From: Paenibacillus sp. HWE-109
GTDB taxonomy: Bacteria > Bacillota > Bacilli > Paenibacillales > NBRC-103111
DNA length: 64,000 nucleotides
Assembly (NCBI RefSeq): GCF_022163125.1
Contig: NZ_CP091881.1
Coordinates: forward strand, 5,332,001 to 5,396,000
Direction: 5' to 3'
Part shown: positions 17,944 through 26,165 of the stretch, in pieces
Layout: each line of letters starts with the position of its first letter
Position numbering within the stretch: the first letter of the stretch is position 1
Notes under the pieces: model-generated
Told to the model about the DNA's origin: nothing
Database searches by the model: none
Seen by the model: only the letters and a program-made list of their open reading frames with translations
Program-made: the position numbers and the translations under genes

Positions 17944-19358
17944 TTTGCACCTTTTACCGTCGCCATCGGCTTGCACTTCGCCACCACTTCGGCCAGGCCA
18001 GCCCCAACAACACTCTCTATAATTTGATCTACATCCTTATAAGCTTGCGGAGATTCATCGAGAATGGCTTCCAATGACTTCTGATTCACGACAATCTCCT
18101 CATCGGTTCCCACTCGCATGGACGAGGCAAATTCATTCAACGTGACCACCCTCTTCGTCGCGCTGCGCGAACGGATGCGTCCGGCTCCGTGGCAAATGGA
18201 GTGGAAGTTTGCTTGCCCGCCTTGCGCCCCTACCATCAGGTAGGAAGCCGTTCCCATGGAACCGGGAATCAGCGCAGGATGGCCTGTCGCCATATAGGGC
18301 TGCGGGTTGTCCGGGTGCCCCGCCGGGAGCGCTCTCGTCGCCCCTTTGCGATGGACAAAATACGACTGACCGCCATGCTCCTCTTCCCATGCATAGTTAT
18401 GCATCAGGTCGTACAGTGTCGTCATTTCAAACTTGGAGCCAAACAGATCTTTGCCCGCCTCCCGAATCGCATAGGCAATCAGATGACGATTGACTACCGC
18501 ATAATTCAGCGCTGAATACATGAGATTCACATAGTTTTGAGCAGCAGGATGCTCCAACGGCGCAAACAGCAGTTTAGGGTCCGCCGTCCCGAGCTCGTTC
18601 TGGCGCATCACTCTTTGCATATCGCTGCTGCAGGTTTGATTCACTGAACCGCCCCAGGCGCGAGAACCTGAGTGAATCATGACGACCACTTGGCCGTCAA
18701 ACAATCCCCACGCTTCCGCCACCTCCCGGTTCTCCTCGGCAATCTCAATCGCTTGAATCTCGGCGAAATGGTTGCCGCCGCCCAATGTCCCCAGCTGCCG
18801 GTGCGAACGATGCCAGACAGCGTCCGGAAAACGATTCAATACATTCTCATCTATGTGAAACCTGCTGCTCTCTACATGTGTCAGAGATGTCGATTTACGT
18901 GGCGTGTAGCTATCAGGGATGTATTTCTTAGGCAATCCATGCAGCCCCTTCGTCACAATATGTTCCACACGAATATCCGAGAAATGTCCGCGCGCCTGAT
19001 CGTCCACAGGCAAATATTTCTCAATCGTTTTGACCAGTTTGCGGCGCAGCTTCACATCTTTCAATTCATCCTTGTGCAGATTCGTCAGATGAACCCGCAT
19101 CCCGCAGCCAATATCGCTGCCCACAATCGATGGCGACACATACCCATCTTCTGATCGCCACACGGCTGTCGTGCCAATGCAAGTACCGACACCCACATGC
19201 ACATCAGGCGTATAACTCATATAGACTTGATTCGGAATCTGCAAATTATTGTTGGCCATTTGAAATACTTGATAATCCAATGCTCCAAATAACTCCGGCC
19301 CTGCATAAACATGCACAACACCTGATGGGAGCTGGACTTTCTGCATATATTCTTTCAT
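17940..19358 (-). CDS. rtcB: RNA-splicing ligase RtcB (copy 1)
   Basis: A 472-residue RtcB. Family landmarks are all present: DIGCGM with metal-binding Cys85, GTLGGGNHF, HSGSRAWG, a later LYDLMHNYA histidine, and the guanylylated histidine in CHGAGR (H390). RtcB joins 2',3'-cyclic phosphate or 3'-phosphate ends to 5'-OH ends using GTP and Mn2+, as in tRNA and rRNA repair. The start ATG 19358 follows GAGAGGG; a TTG at 19385 would overlap the nucleotidyltransferase. It lies 14 bp after that gene and overlaps the AAA gene by 4 bases. It is clearly a paralogue of the second copy at 20478-21896. Confidence 0.95.
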   Translation of the reverse strand: MKEYMQKVQLPSGVVHVYAGPELFGALDYQVFQMANNNLQIPNQVYMSYTPDVHVGVGTCIGTTAVWRSEDGYVSPSIVGSDIGCGMRVHLTNLHKDELKDVKLRRKLVKTIEKYLPVDDQARGHFSDIRVEHIVTKGLHGLPKKYIPDSYTPRKSTSLTHVESSRFHIDENVLNRFPDAVWHRSHRQLGTLGGGNHFAEIQAIEIAEENREVAEAWGLFDGQVVVMIHSGSRAWGGSVNQTCSSDMQRVMRQNELGTADPKLLFAPLEHPAAQNYVNLMYSALNYAVVNRHLIAYAIREAGKDLFGSKFEMTTLYDLMHNYAWEEEHGGQSYFVHRKGATRALPAGHPDNPQPYMATGHPALIPGSMGTASYLMVGAQGGQANFHSICHGAGRIRSRSATKRVVTLNEFASSMRVGTDEEIVVNQKSLEAILDESPQAYKDVDQIIESVVGAGLAEVVAKCKPMATVKGAK

Positions 19359-19372
19359 ATATTTAACCCTCT

Positions 19373-20155
19373 CTATGAACCCCAAACCTCCTTCAACGCG
19401 TCTCGGAATAAGATATCTAAAGCAGCATCCTGTTGTTCTCCAGCGACTGCGATCTGTTTGGCAGTTTCTTCGTAATAAGCAATTTGTCGTTCTAAAAATT
19501 CGTTGATCACCGTGATCTTCGGCTCCAGATCAAGTTCGATCCCAGCCTTTTTGCGCGTCAGCAGTGTCATTATTTCTTGTTTTAAAAGCGAGTCTGGCAC
19601 CATGTCCTGAACTAATTGTTCAAATGCCATCGGCGGCATGCTGCCGCGCTCCTCAATCCACCCGCAGGCTAACACAGGGCGAAGCACATAAAAGTACTTT
19701 TTGATTTTCACATACTCACCTTGCAAATATTCGCGAAAGTTCCCTTTGGCCATATGCAAGTAATGGTACATACTGGATCTTGGGGAGAACGTTAGGGGCA
19801 GCAGTTGGCGAATTCGCTCTGTCACACCGTACTGCTCAAGATAGGGGATTGGCGACTGCAGCCATTCCATTAGCGGCGGGTTCGATTTGCGAAACAAATT
19901 GAGCGCTTTTTTCAAATCCCACCCGTTGATATCGAGCATATCGCTGATCGGGTACTCGATCACATCTCGTTTTTCAAATATAGATAAATACCAGTCGGTC
20001 GGCCTGATATAAATAAACCTGACATCGTAATCGCTATCCTTGGAGGGAAATCCCCAAGCTCTGCTGCCTGATTCACAGGCATAGAGGATTCGCACTCCTT
20101 CCTCCAGCTCAATCCGTTTAAGCTCACTATCGATTTGTTTTCTAGTCAATGTCAT
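19373..20155 (-). CDS. RlaP/YcgL-type nucleotidyltransferase (DNA polymerase beta superfamily)
   Basis: A 260-residue protein. The catalytic loop reads ACESGSRAWGFPSKDSDYDVR, giving the GS motif and paired Asp residues of the polymerase-beta nucleotidyltransferase fold; a helical C-terminal domain follows. It matches the YcgL-like group, whose Pfam family is named RlaP for its link with RNA-ligase repair loci. A terminal nucleotidyltransferase could rebuild or tag damaged RNA 3' ends before ligation. ATG 20155 is chosen because AAGGGGTGAG lies upstream; an in-frame ATG at 20197 lies within the terminator hairpin. It is the first gene after the leader ORF and terminator, so its expression should depend on readthrough. 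Confidence 0.85.
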   Translation of the reverse strand: MTLTRKQIDSELKRIELEEGVRILYACESGSRAWGFPSKDSDYDVRFIYIRPTDWYLSIFEKRDVIEYPISDMLDINGWDLKKALNLFRKSNPPLMEWLQSPIPYLEQYGVTERIRQLLPLTFSPRSSMYHYLHMAKGNFREYLQGEYVKIKKYFYVLRPVLACGWIEERGSMPPMAFEQLVQDMVPDSLLKQEIMTLLTRKKAGIELDLEPKITVINEFLERQIAYYEETAKQIAVAGEQQDAALDILFRDALKEVWGS

Positions 20156-20185
20156 GGGACTCACCCCTTCCTTTTGTTTGATAAA

Positions 20186-20220
20186 CAAAAAAGCCATAGA
20201 CCAAAATCGTCTACGGCTTT
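20186..20220 (-). terminator. Intrinsic terminator between the leader ORF and the nucleotidyltransferase
   Basis: On the minus strand AAAGCCGTAGAC pairs with GTCTATGGCTTT (one mismatch), followed by a T run (GGCTTTTTTG). It lies 40 bases beyond the 29-codon ORF and only 31 bases before the nucleotidyltransferase start, with no promoter visible in between. This is the position of an attenuator. Confidence 0.85.
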
Positions 20221-20259
20221 AAGATCACAAAATTTAAACGAGGCACCCGCTGCGCGCAC

Positions 20260-20349
20260 CTACGTATTCGTCAATCGTCCGGTTGAGACCGATGGTAAGA
20301 ATTGCTTTTCAATTGTCAGGGTATTGATAGAAATTTGATTGCGAATCAT
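20260..20349 (-). CDS. 29-codon leader ORF upstream of the RNA-repair operon
   Basis: ATG 20349 to TAG 20260 encodes 29 residues (MIRNQISINTLTIEKQ...). The ribosome site is near-perfect: AAAGGAGG ending 8 bases before the ATG. A sigma-A-type promoter lies just upstream and an intrinsic terminator just downstream. There is no run of one amino acid as in classic biosynthetic leader peptides, and I recognise no homologue. Either it is a small protein of the system or a leader whose translation controls the downstream terminator. Support comes from signals, not from similarity. Confidence 0.6.
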   Translation of the reverse strand: MIRNQISINTLTIEKQFLPSVSTGRLTNT

Positions 20350-20381
20350 ATCGTCGGCCTCCTTTCCATTCATTTACAATC

Positions 20382-20411
20382 ATCATACGAGCCAAACCTT
20401 GCAGCTGTCAA
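20382..20411 (-). promoter_or_regulatory. Sigma-A-type promoter for the leader ORF
   Basis: On the minus strand TTGACA (20411-20406) and TATGAT (20387-20382) are separated by 18 bases. It sits in the gap after rtcB copy 2 and drives the leader ORF, showing that the operon has a second entry point beyond the rtcB2 promoter. Confidence 0.75.
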
Positions 20412-20477
20412 TCCGCTTGCGGCGGAAAGATTAATTATAGTGATCATTCTTATAAAAAAATGTTATCGGGTTGTTGT

Positions 20478-21896
20478 CTAAACTCCCTTAATCGCAATCA
20501 TCGGTTTGCAAGTCGCCACTACATCCGCCAAAGCAGCACCCACCACACTATCAATAATTTGATCGACATCCTTATAAGCTTGCGGACATTCATCCAAAAT
20601 GGTCTGTAAGGAACGATGATTCACTAGAATCTCATCTTCGGTCCCTACTTTCATCGACTGAGCGAACTGATCGACAGTAACAAGCTCCTTCGTTGCTTTC
20701 CTCGATCTAGCCCGGCCTGCACCGTGACAAATGGAATAGAAGTTCTTCACTCCCTCGTCTCTCCCAACCATAATATAGGAGGAAGTTCCCATCGAACCTG
20801 GGATCAGCGCAGGATGGCCCGTTTCTTTGTAAACGGCCGTATTCAGGAAATGCCCAGGCGGCAGCGCTCTTGTCGCCCCCTTCCGATGAACAAGCATCGG
20901 CTCGTTCCGGTGAAACTCTTTTAGCGCATAGTTATGCATAAGATCATAGAGGACTGGCATCTCCAGATCTCCACCAAAGACGTCCCGGAACGCTTCACGA
21001 ACACCATAAGCAATCATATGTCGGTTGCTTACTGCAAAATTCAAAGCCGAATACATCAAATTCAGATAGGTTTGCCCTTCCTGACTCACGATAGGGGCAT
21101 ACAACAGATTTCTATCCGGGTTTTCAATGCCCCAGCTTTGCATAACTTCCCGGAATACCTTCGTGAATTCTTGCCCCAGGTTAGCCCCCCATGCGCGGGA
21201 TCCAGAATGGATCATCACCACGACTTGACCGTCGAACAACCCCCATTTCGCAGCCAATTCTTGCTGCTTTTCCGCAATTTCCAAATATTGAATTTCAATA
21301 AAATGATTCCCGCCACCCAGCGTGCCAAGCTGACCATGGGCATACTTTCTAATTTTGGGAGGCAGATTTTCCAAATACGCGTGATCAAATTTGAAGGTAG
21401 ATTCCTCCACATGCGTCAACCATTGTTCGTTAGGGACATATTTATCGGGGAGCCCTTTCAAGCCAAGTTGAACGACTTGCATGATATCAATATCTGAGTA
21501 GTTCGTATTAGTCCGTTCATTCGTTGGCACATATTGTTCAATAGCTCTAATCAGGGCCCTGCGGACTCCTTTGTCTTGGATGTCTGTTTTGTGCAAAGGT
21601 GTTGTATGCACACGCATGCCGCAGCCAATATCCACACCAACTATGGAGGGGGAGACGAAACCATCTTTCATGCTCCAAACAGCCGTTGTTCCAATACATG
21701 TCCCAATCCCAACGTGGGCGTCAGGCGTGTAGCTCATATGTTTATTACGCGGGATTCGCAGATTGTTATCCGCCATCTCGAATACTTTCTGTTCAAAAGA
21801 TTGAAACACTTCCGTATTCGCAAATACATGCAAGTCGCCATGTTCCAGATTCATTTCGTAGTGATTGTTGCCATGCGTTATTGTTTTCATGTCCAT
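20478..21896 (-). CDS. rtcB: RNA-splicing ligase RtcB (copy 2)
   Basis: A second complete RtcB, 472 residues. DIGCGM has metal-binding Cys92, and GTLGGGNHF, HSGSRAWG, LYDLMHNYA and the nucleotide-accepting histidine in CHGAGR (H391) are intact, so it should be active. ATG 21896 has GGAGG 7 bases upstream. It is promoter-proximal, divergent from the WYL regulators across 155 bp, and separated from the rest of the repair genes by the leader region. The two copies look similar throughout, yet differ enough at the N-terminus and in loops to suggest division of labour rather than a recent duplication. Confidence 0.95.
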   Translation of the reverse strand: MDMKTITHGNNHYEMNLEHGDLHVFANTEVFQSFEQKVFEMADNNLRIPRNKHMSYTPDAHVGIGTCIGTTAVWSMKDGFVSPSIVGVDIGCGMRVHTTPLHKTDIQDKGVRRALIRAIEQYVPTNERTNTNYSDIDIMQVVQLGLKGLPDKYVPNEQWLTHVEESTFKFDHAYLENLPPKIRKYAHGQLGTLGGGNHFIEIQYLEIAEKQQELAAKWGLFDGQVVVMIHSGSRAWGANLGQEFTKVFREVMQSWGIENPDRNLLYAPIVSQEGQTYLNLMYSALNFAVSNRHMIAYGVREAFRDVFGGDLEMPVLYDLMHNYALKEFHRNEPMLVHRKGATRALPPGHFLNTAVYKETGHPALIPGSMGTSSYIMVGRDEGVKNFYSICHGAGRARSRKATKELVTVDQFAQSMKVGTEDEILVNHRSLQTILDECPQAYKDVDQIIDSVVGAALADVVATCKPMIAIKGV

Positions 21897-22051
21897 TAGG
21901 TTACCTCCATTGTTCTTATGACCCTATCTTCGCTTATTTTGCACGTTACGAACATGGTGAATGTATGACGACCCGCACAAAGTTTCCATTTTCTCCCGAA
22001 CATCCCGCTGTTACAATAGGATAAGGTTGTTAGGAAGAGCGAGGGATTACA

Positions 22052-23377
22052 TTGGCTAAGGAAAGCTTTGATAAAGAAATTCAGTTTCTGCGCATGCTGG
22101 TACTCACGAGCGGCGCGTATAATCGTCAACAATTCGCTGAGCGGCTGGGCATTTCCGTCCATACCTTTGATAAAACATTGCGTCGCCTGAAAGAAGTCGT
22201 AGCTGCCATGCACCAGCATCTCCCCGATGAAGAGCGCAAAGAATTCACCGAGATGCTGCGCTACAGTTATTTTGATTCCACAGACCCGATGCTGTTGTTC
22301 TTGTTTCGAGCAAAGTCATTGAAAGAGTCGGAAAGTCAGCGTATATCCACCCTGCTCGCTGCTCTGACAAGTGACCCGCTCACGGCCATGGAGCTTTTGG
22401 ATGCCTGCTGCCAAGATACGCACGCCGATTCTTCGCTTCCTGATGAGAAAACCATTCGCAACGATTTGAAGTATTTGGAGGACGTTGGTGTTATTAAAAA
22501 AGTTCCTGGACCACGCCCTTCCCGTTATCGGATCGATAATGATGTCACCCAGGGTTTAACCTTCGATGAACTTGTCGATCTCTACGATTACGTGGATGTT
22601 ATGTCCAATACGCAAGTGCCCTCCGTCCAAGGCTATTTGCTGCGCGACGGCTTAAAAAAGCAAATGAATCGAACTTCAGCGGAGTTAACGTCAATCGAGC
22701 CTTTTCTCTATAAATATCATTATCATTCACGTATTTTGGATGAAGCGCATCTTGCGATGCTGCTGTCGGCCATTCATCAGCGGCGTAAAGTTTCTTTCTT
22801 CTATTTTTCACCCAAAAACGGGCAATCTTATTCCTCCAAAAATACGAACCCCTTATTTGAACGCGAAATGGAAGGCAAGTCTCAGATGACCCTGCCGATT
22901 AAGATTGTCTATGATCACCAGTACGGCAGATGGTACCTGCTCACCCATGACTCTCGTCAAGGCATCAAGAAGTTCAGGATGGAAGGCATGACACAACTCG
23001 AACTGGGCGAGGCGGTAGATGCCGATTTTTTTGAGCAAAAGCGCAGCGAATTGGAAGGTCTCATCGCCCATAGTTGGGTCATCGATACCGGACGCGCGGT
23101 TCGCGTAAAAGCAAAGTTTTTCAAGCCGAACCAAGGTCCGGCAGATTTCATTAAGGATCGCGTTCTTCTTCAAGGACAATGGGGAGTGATTACGGAAGAG
23201 ACCGAGGATTGGTTTATTTTCGAAATCATGGTCAATGGAACACTGGAAATCAAGCCTTGGATTCGAAGTTTTGGATCGAGCTGTGAAGTGCTGGAGCCTT
23301 CTCTTTTTCGCAAAGAAATGATGGCCGAATGGAAGGAGCTTAGCGCGTATTATGAATCTGTTCGAGAAAATATTTAA
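22052..23377 (+). CDS. WYL-domain transcriptional regulator (first of tandem pair)
   Basis: A 441-residue protein. An N-terminal helix-turn-helix spans about residues 10-50 (YNRQQFAERLGISVHTFDK). The middle region has a second HTH-like segment, then a WYL domain at about 235-330 with YGRWYLLTHD. WYL domains bind nucleic-acid or nucleotide ligands and regulate many stress and defence loci. The start is TTG 22052 with GAGGG upstream. It is divergent from rtcB copy 2, so it is the likely regulator of the RNA-repair operon, analogous in position to RtcR in E. coli though unrelated. Its 3' end overlaps the second WYL gene by 26 bp. Confidence 0.88.
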   Translation: MAKESFDKEIQFLRMLVLTSGAYNRQQFAERLGISVHTFDKTLRRLKEVVAAMHQHLPDEERKEFTEMLRYSYFDSTDPMLLFLFRAKSLKESESQRISTLLAALTSDPLTAMELLDACCQDTHADSSLPDEKTIRNDLKYLEDVGVIKKVPGPRPSRYRIDNDVTQGLTFDELVDLYDYVDVMSNTQVPSVQGYLLRDGLKKQMNRTSAELTSIEPFLYKYHYHSRILDEAHLAMLLSAIHQRRKVSFFYFSPKNGQSYSSKNTNPLFEREMEGKSQMTLPIKIVYDHQYGRWYLLTHDSRQGIKKFRMEGMTQLELGEAVDADFFEQKRSELEGLIAHSWVIDTGRAVRVKAKFFKPNQGPADFIKDRVLLQGQWGVITEETEDWFIFEIMVNGTLEIKPWIRSFGSSCEVLEPSLFRKEMMAEWKELSAYYESVRENI

Positions 23378-24155
23378 CTATCAAATGATGATGCGGCTGG
23401 AGAATTCCGGCACCTTCATGATAACCTCTCAAGAAAGAATCTGGTTGAAAACGATGCTGAACCATCCTTCGGCGTCCCTTGCGTTCACTCCGGTAACCCT
23501 TGATAAGCTGCAATCTGCTTTGAGCGGGGAGCAGACATTGGACTTGTCAGAAGCCTTCCTTGAGAAAGCCCGCAGTCGGGAGAAACACGTGTATCATCCC
23601 CAGCTCAGGGCTTTGCGTCGATTCATCGCCAAGCAAAGCGCCATTCAACTTAGCTACAAAGTCAAAGATGAGCGCATTTTCCATAATGAAATGGCTTTTC
23701 CCTATAAGCTTGAATACTCGCTTGTGAAAAGAGAATGGTACTTGCTCTGGTTCCATATGAGGCATCGCGCTATGATGAGCACGAAGCTTAATAAGATTGA
23801 TGCCATTCATGCTTTGGTCATCTCGCCTGAACGCGTTCGACAAATTGGAGCGGACATCGAACGGCTGCTGCAAAAACGTCAGACCCACGCCAAGATCGAA
23901 GTTGTCCAGACTTATAATCGCGAGCTATCGCGGATTCTCTATGCTTTTTCTTGCTTCGAGAAGCAAGTTGATTATGATGAACAACGAGAAACGTATACAA
24001 TTCGGCTCACTTTTATGAACAATGAAGCCGAATATGTGCTGAGCAAGCTTCGTTTCTTGGGTATACGGGTTCGCGTTGTAGAAAGCGAACATCTGCAGCG
24101 TCGTATGCTGGATTCGGCGCAAAGGGCTCTGGCCAGATACGAATCCACCGAATAG
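23352..24155 (+). CDS. WYL-domain protein (second of tandem pair)
   Basis: A 267-residue protein with a WYL domain at about residues 95-150 (LEYSLVKREWYLLWFHM) and a C-terminal WCX-like region ending in a typical LRFLGIRVRV strand. The N-terminus is short and has no convincing helix-turn-helix, unlike its neighbour. ATG 23352 lies inside the end of the first WYL gene, with GGAAGGAG upstream, so the two are translationally coupled. The pair may form a heteromer in which only the first subunit carries the DNA-binding domain. A strong terminator follows. Confidence 0.83.
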   Translation: MNLFEKIFNYQMMMRLENSGTFMITSQERIWLKTMLNHPSASLAFTPVTLDKLQSALSGEQTLDLSEAFLEKARSREKHVYHPQLRALRRFIAKQSAIQLSYKVKDERIFHNEMAFPYKLEYSLVKREWYLLWFHMRHRAMMSTKLNKIDAIHALVISPERVRQIGADIERLLQKRQTHAKIEVVQTYNRELSRILYAFSCFEKQVDYDEQRETYTIRLTFMNNEAEYVLSKLRFLGIRVRVVESEHLQRRMLDSAQRALARYESTE

Positions 24156-24176
24156 CTCGCTCTAAGAAAAACTGAA

Positions 24177-24236
24177 ACTCAAAAAATCTGCCTACCGTTC
24201 TGAAGGATTCAGAGACGTTAGGCAGATTTTTTGAGT
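24177..24236. terminator. Bidirectional terminator
   Basis: ACTCAAAAAATCTGCCTA pairs with TAGGCAGATTTTTTGAGT, with inner pairs CTGAA/TTCAG. It lies between the convergent WYL pair (plus) and the FhuF-like gene (minus) and has A and T runs suited to both directions. Confidence 0.9.
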
Positions 24237-24257
24237 TATGCATCAAGCACCGGGCAG

Positions 24258-25091
24258 CTAATTCGCAGCTGCTTTCACTGCTGCTTCTTTCGCGAATTTC
24301 TCCCGCAGCAGTTCCTTGCGTTCATCGCGCTCTACCGGCTTCATTCGCGGGCATGTATAGCAATAATTGCCGCCTTCCGTGCGGTAATACATACAACATG
24401 CAGACTTCATTCGTATCTGCTTATCAGGTTCCCCAGGTGTTCCCGGATAATCAATCATAATGAACTTCACATCGAAGGGATTACGGTTTCTCCGGAAAGC
24501 TTGACCGCTCAGTTCCTTGGAAACGAACGTCCAGTCCTCCTCATAGCGCTGTAATAGCGCCTCCGAAGCGGTCTCTTCCTTCCAATGATCAATCTGGTAA
24601 CGCAGTCGCGTAGGAAATAATTTCCACAGGTGTGTAATATCGATCGCCGCAGCAACCGAGGTCGCTTCAATAATGGGCCTGATATGCATATCGTACCAAT
24701 GGGTCAACCTTTCCTCACGCCATGCGCCGCGCTGTCCCTCCGATGGTCCTGCAAGCAGTCGAATTTCACTTAGCACAAATCTAAATTCAATATAACCCTT
24801 GTCATGTTGGAAGATTTGCAGAGTCCATAGCTCCGGTGACAAATCGAGCAGCGTATCATGAGACACCATGTACTGCATAGCGCCATTCAAAGCGCCAAGT
24901 CTGCCGATAAAATAAGCTCCGGCAGCCGCTGGTTCTAGCGCCTTCATCAGCGGGGTATACGCACGCAGCAATTCCTGCATGCCAATCTCCGTTGCAAGGA
25001 GATTGCCCGCGATGGTAAACAGCGGCTTAGGATGAAGTTCTGTCGTAACACCAAACTGTTCAGCTATGATTGACTGTATATCTGTACTCAT
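24258..25091 (-). CDS. FhuF-like ferric-siderophore reductase
   Basis: A 277-residue cytoplasmic protein. The C-terminal cysteine pattern CCMYYRTEGGNYCYTCPR is the [2Fe-2S] ligand set of FhuF-type ferric-siderophore reductases (CC, ten residues, CxxC), which release iron by reducing the imported complex. ATG 25091 has GGAGG 7 bases upstream. It follows two FecCD permease genes on the same strand with a 42-bp gap, consistent with an iron-uptake operon under the Fur box at 27261. No binding protein or ATPase gene lies within the group. Confidence 0.82.
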   Translation of the reverse strand: MSTDIQSIIAEQFGVTTELHPKPLFTIAGNLLATEIGMQELLRAYTPLMKALEPAAAGAYFIGRLGALNGAMQYMVSHDTLLDLSPELWTLQIFQHDKGYIEFRFVLSEIRLLAGPSEGQRGAWREERLTHWYDMHIRPIIEATSVAAAIDITHLWKLFPTRLRYQIDHWKEETASEALLQRYEEDWTFVSKELSGQAFRRNRNPFDVKFIMIDYPGTPGEPDKQIRMKSACCMYYRTEGGNYCYTCPRMKPVERDERKELLREKFAKEAAVKAAAN

Positions 25092-25133
25092 TTTCAAACC
25101 TCCTATCTAGGTTAAGTTCGAAGCTGCTTTCTA

Positions 25134-26165
25134 TTATGCTTTGGATTTCGCAAGTAAGTATAAGAAATAAGGAGCACCAATAACAGCAACAACGATACCT
25201 GTCGGAATCTCCGTCGGCTGCAGAATCCAACGCGCAAGGGTATCTGCTACGATGAGCAGTAGTCCTCCTGCCAGCATCGAGGCCGGCAGCAAGAATTGAT
25301 TCTTGGGGCCAACCAACTGTTTGGCAAGGTGAGGACCGATCAAGCCGACGAAGCCGATGCCTCCCCCCACCGCCACACAAGCTCCCGCAAGAGCAACAGC
25401 GGCAACAAGCAAGCTTAATCTCTCTTTTTCGATTGGCGTACCGAGTCCACTTGCAACTTGATCCCCCAACTGAAGCACGTTCAGCGTTTTGGCCTTATAC
25501 ATGACGAATGGGATAAAGAGGATCAGCCATGGCAGCAAGGCCATCACAAACTTCCAGTTCGTCCCCCATATACTTCCAGCTAGCCATACAGCTACGAACT
25601 GGTAGTTTTGCGGATTCATCCGAATCGTAAGAACAATCATCGCCGCGCTGATGCCTGCGGCAACGGCGATACCGACGAGAATTAGCCGGGTTGGCGATAT
25701 GCCAACGCCTTTTTTATAGGAGAGACTATAAATAATGGCTGCAGCAATTCCTGCTCCCAACATTGCAAGCAATGGCATCATAAAAACGGGTGCAGCCATA
25801 TTCGTAGGATAGAACGAAATAAACAACACAACAGCAAGTCCTGCTCCGGCATTGATTCCCAGAATCCCGGGGTCAGCCAACGCGTTGCGTGAAAGCCCCT
25901 GGAGAATGGCTCCGGACAAAGCCAGGCCGGCACCTACCAGCACGGAAATAATAATGCGCGGCAAGCGGAATTCGAAGAGAATCAGCTCTTGCTTATTCGT
26001 ACCCTGACCAAATAAGGTATGAATAACATCGCTTGGCGATAACCGAATATATCCTGTATTCATACTAAGAATAAAAGCAACGATAATCGCTGCTGACAAA
26101 AGACTGATCATCGTATACGCCCTAACCGCGCGTTTGCGGGTGGAGACACTGACAAGAGAGGACAT
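25134..26165 (-). CDS. FecCD-family siderophore ABC permease (second)
   Basis: A 343-residue integral membrane protein with the eight to ten hydrophobic segments of BtuC/FecCD permeases. Family features include LPRIIISVLVGAGLALSGAI, NALADPGILGINAGAGLAVV and GFVGLIGPHLAKQL, the last being the cytoplasmic loop that contacts the ATPase. Its ATG overlaps the stop codon of the preceding permease by one base (TAATG). It would form a heterodimer with that permease, as FeuB/FeuC or YfiZ/YfhA do in Bacillus. Confidence 0.92.
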   Translation of the reverse strand: MSSLVSVSTRKRAVRAYTMISLLSAAIIVAFILSMNTGYIRLSPSDVIHTLFGQGTNKQELILFEFRLPRIIISVLVGAGLALSGAILQGLSRNALADPGILGINAGAGLAVVLFISFYPTNMAAPVFMMPLLAMLGAGIAAAIIYSLSYKKGVGISPTRLILVGIAVAAGISAAMIVLTIRMNPQNYQFVAVWLAGSIWGTNWKFVMALLPWLILFIPFVMYKAKTLNVLQLGDQVASGLGTPIEKERLSLLVAAVALAGACVAVGGGIGFVGLIGPHLAKQLVGPKNQFLLPASMLAGGLLLIVADTLARWILQPTEIPTGIVVAVIGAPYFLYLLAKSKA

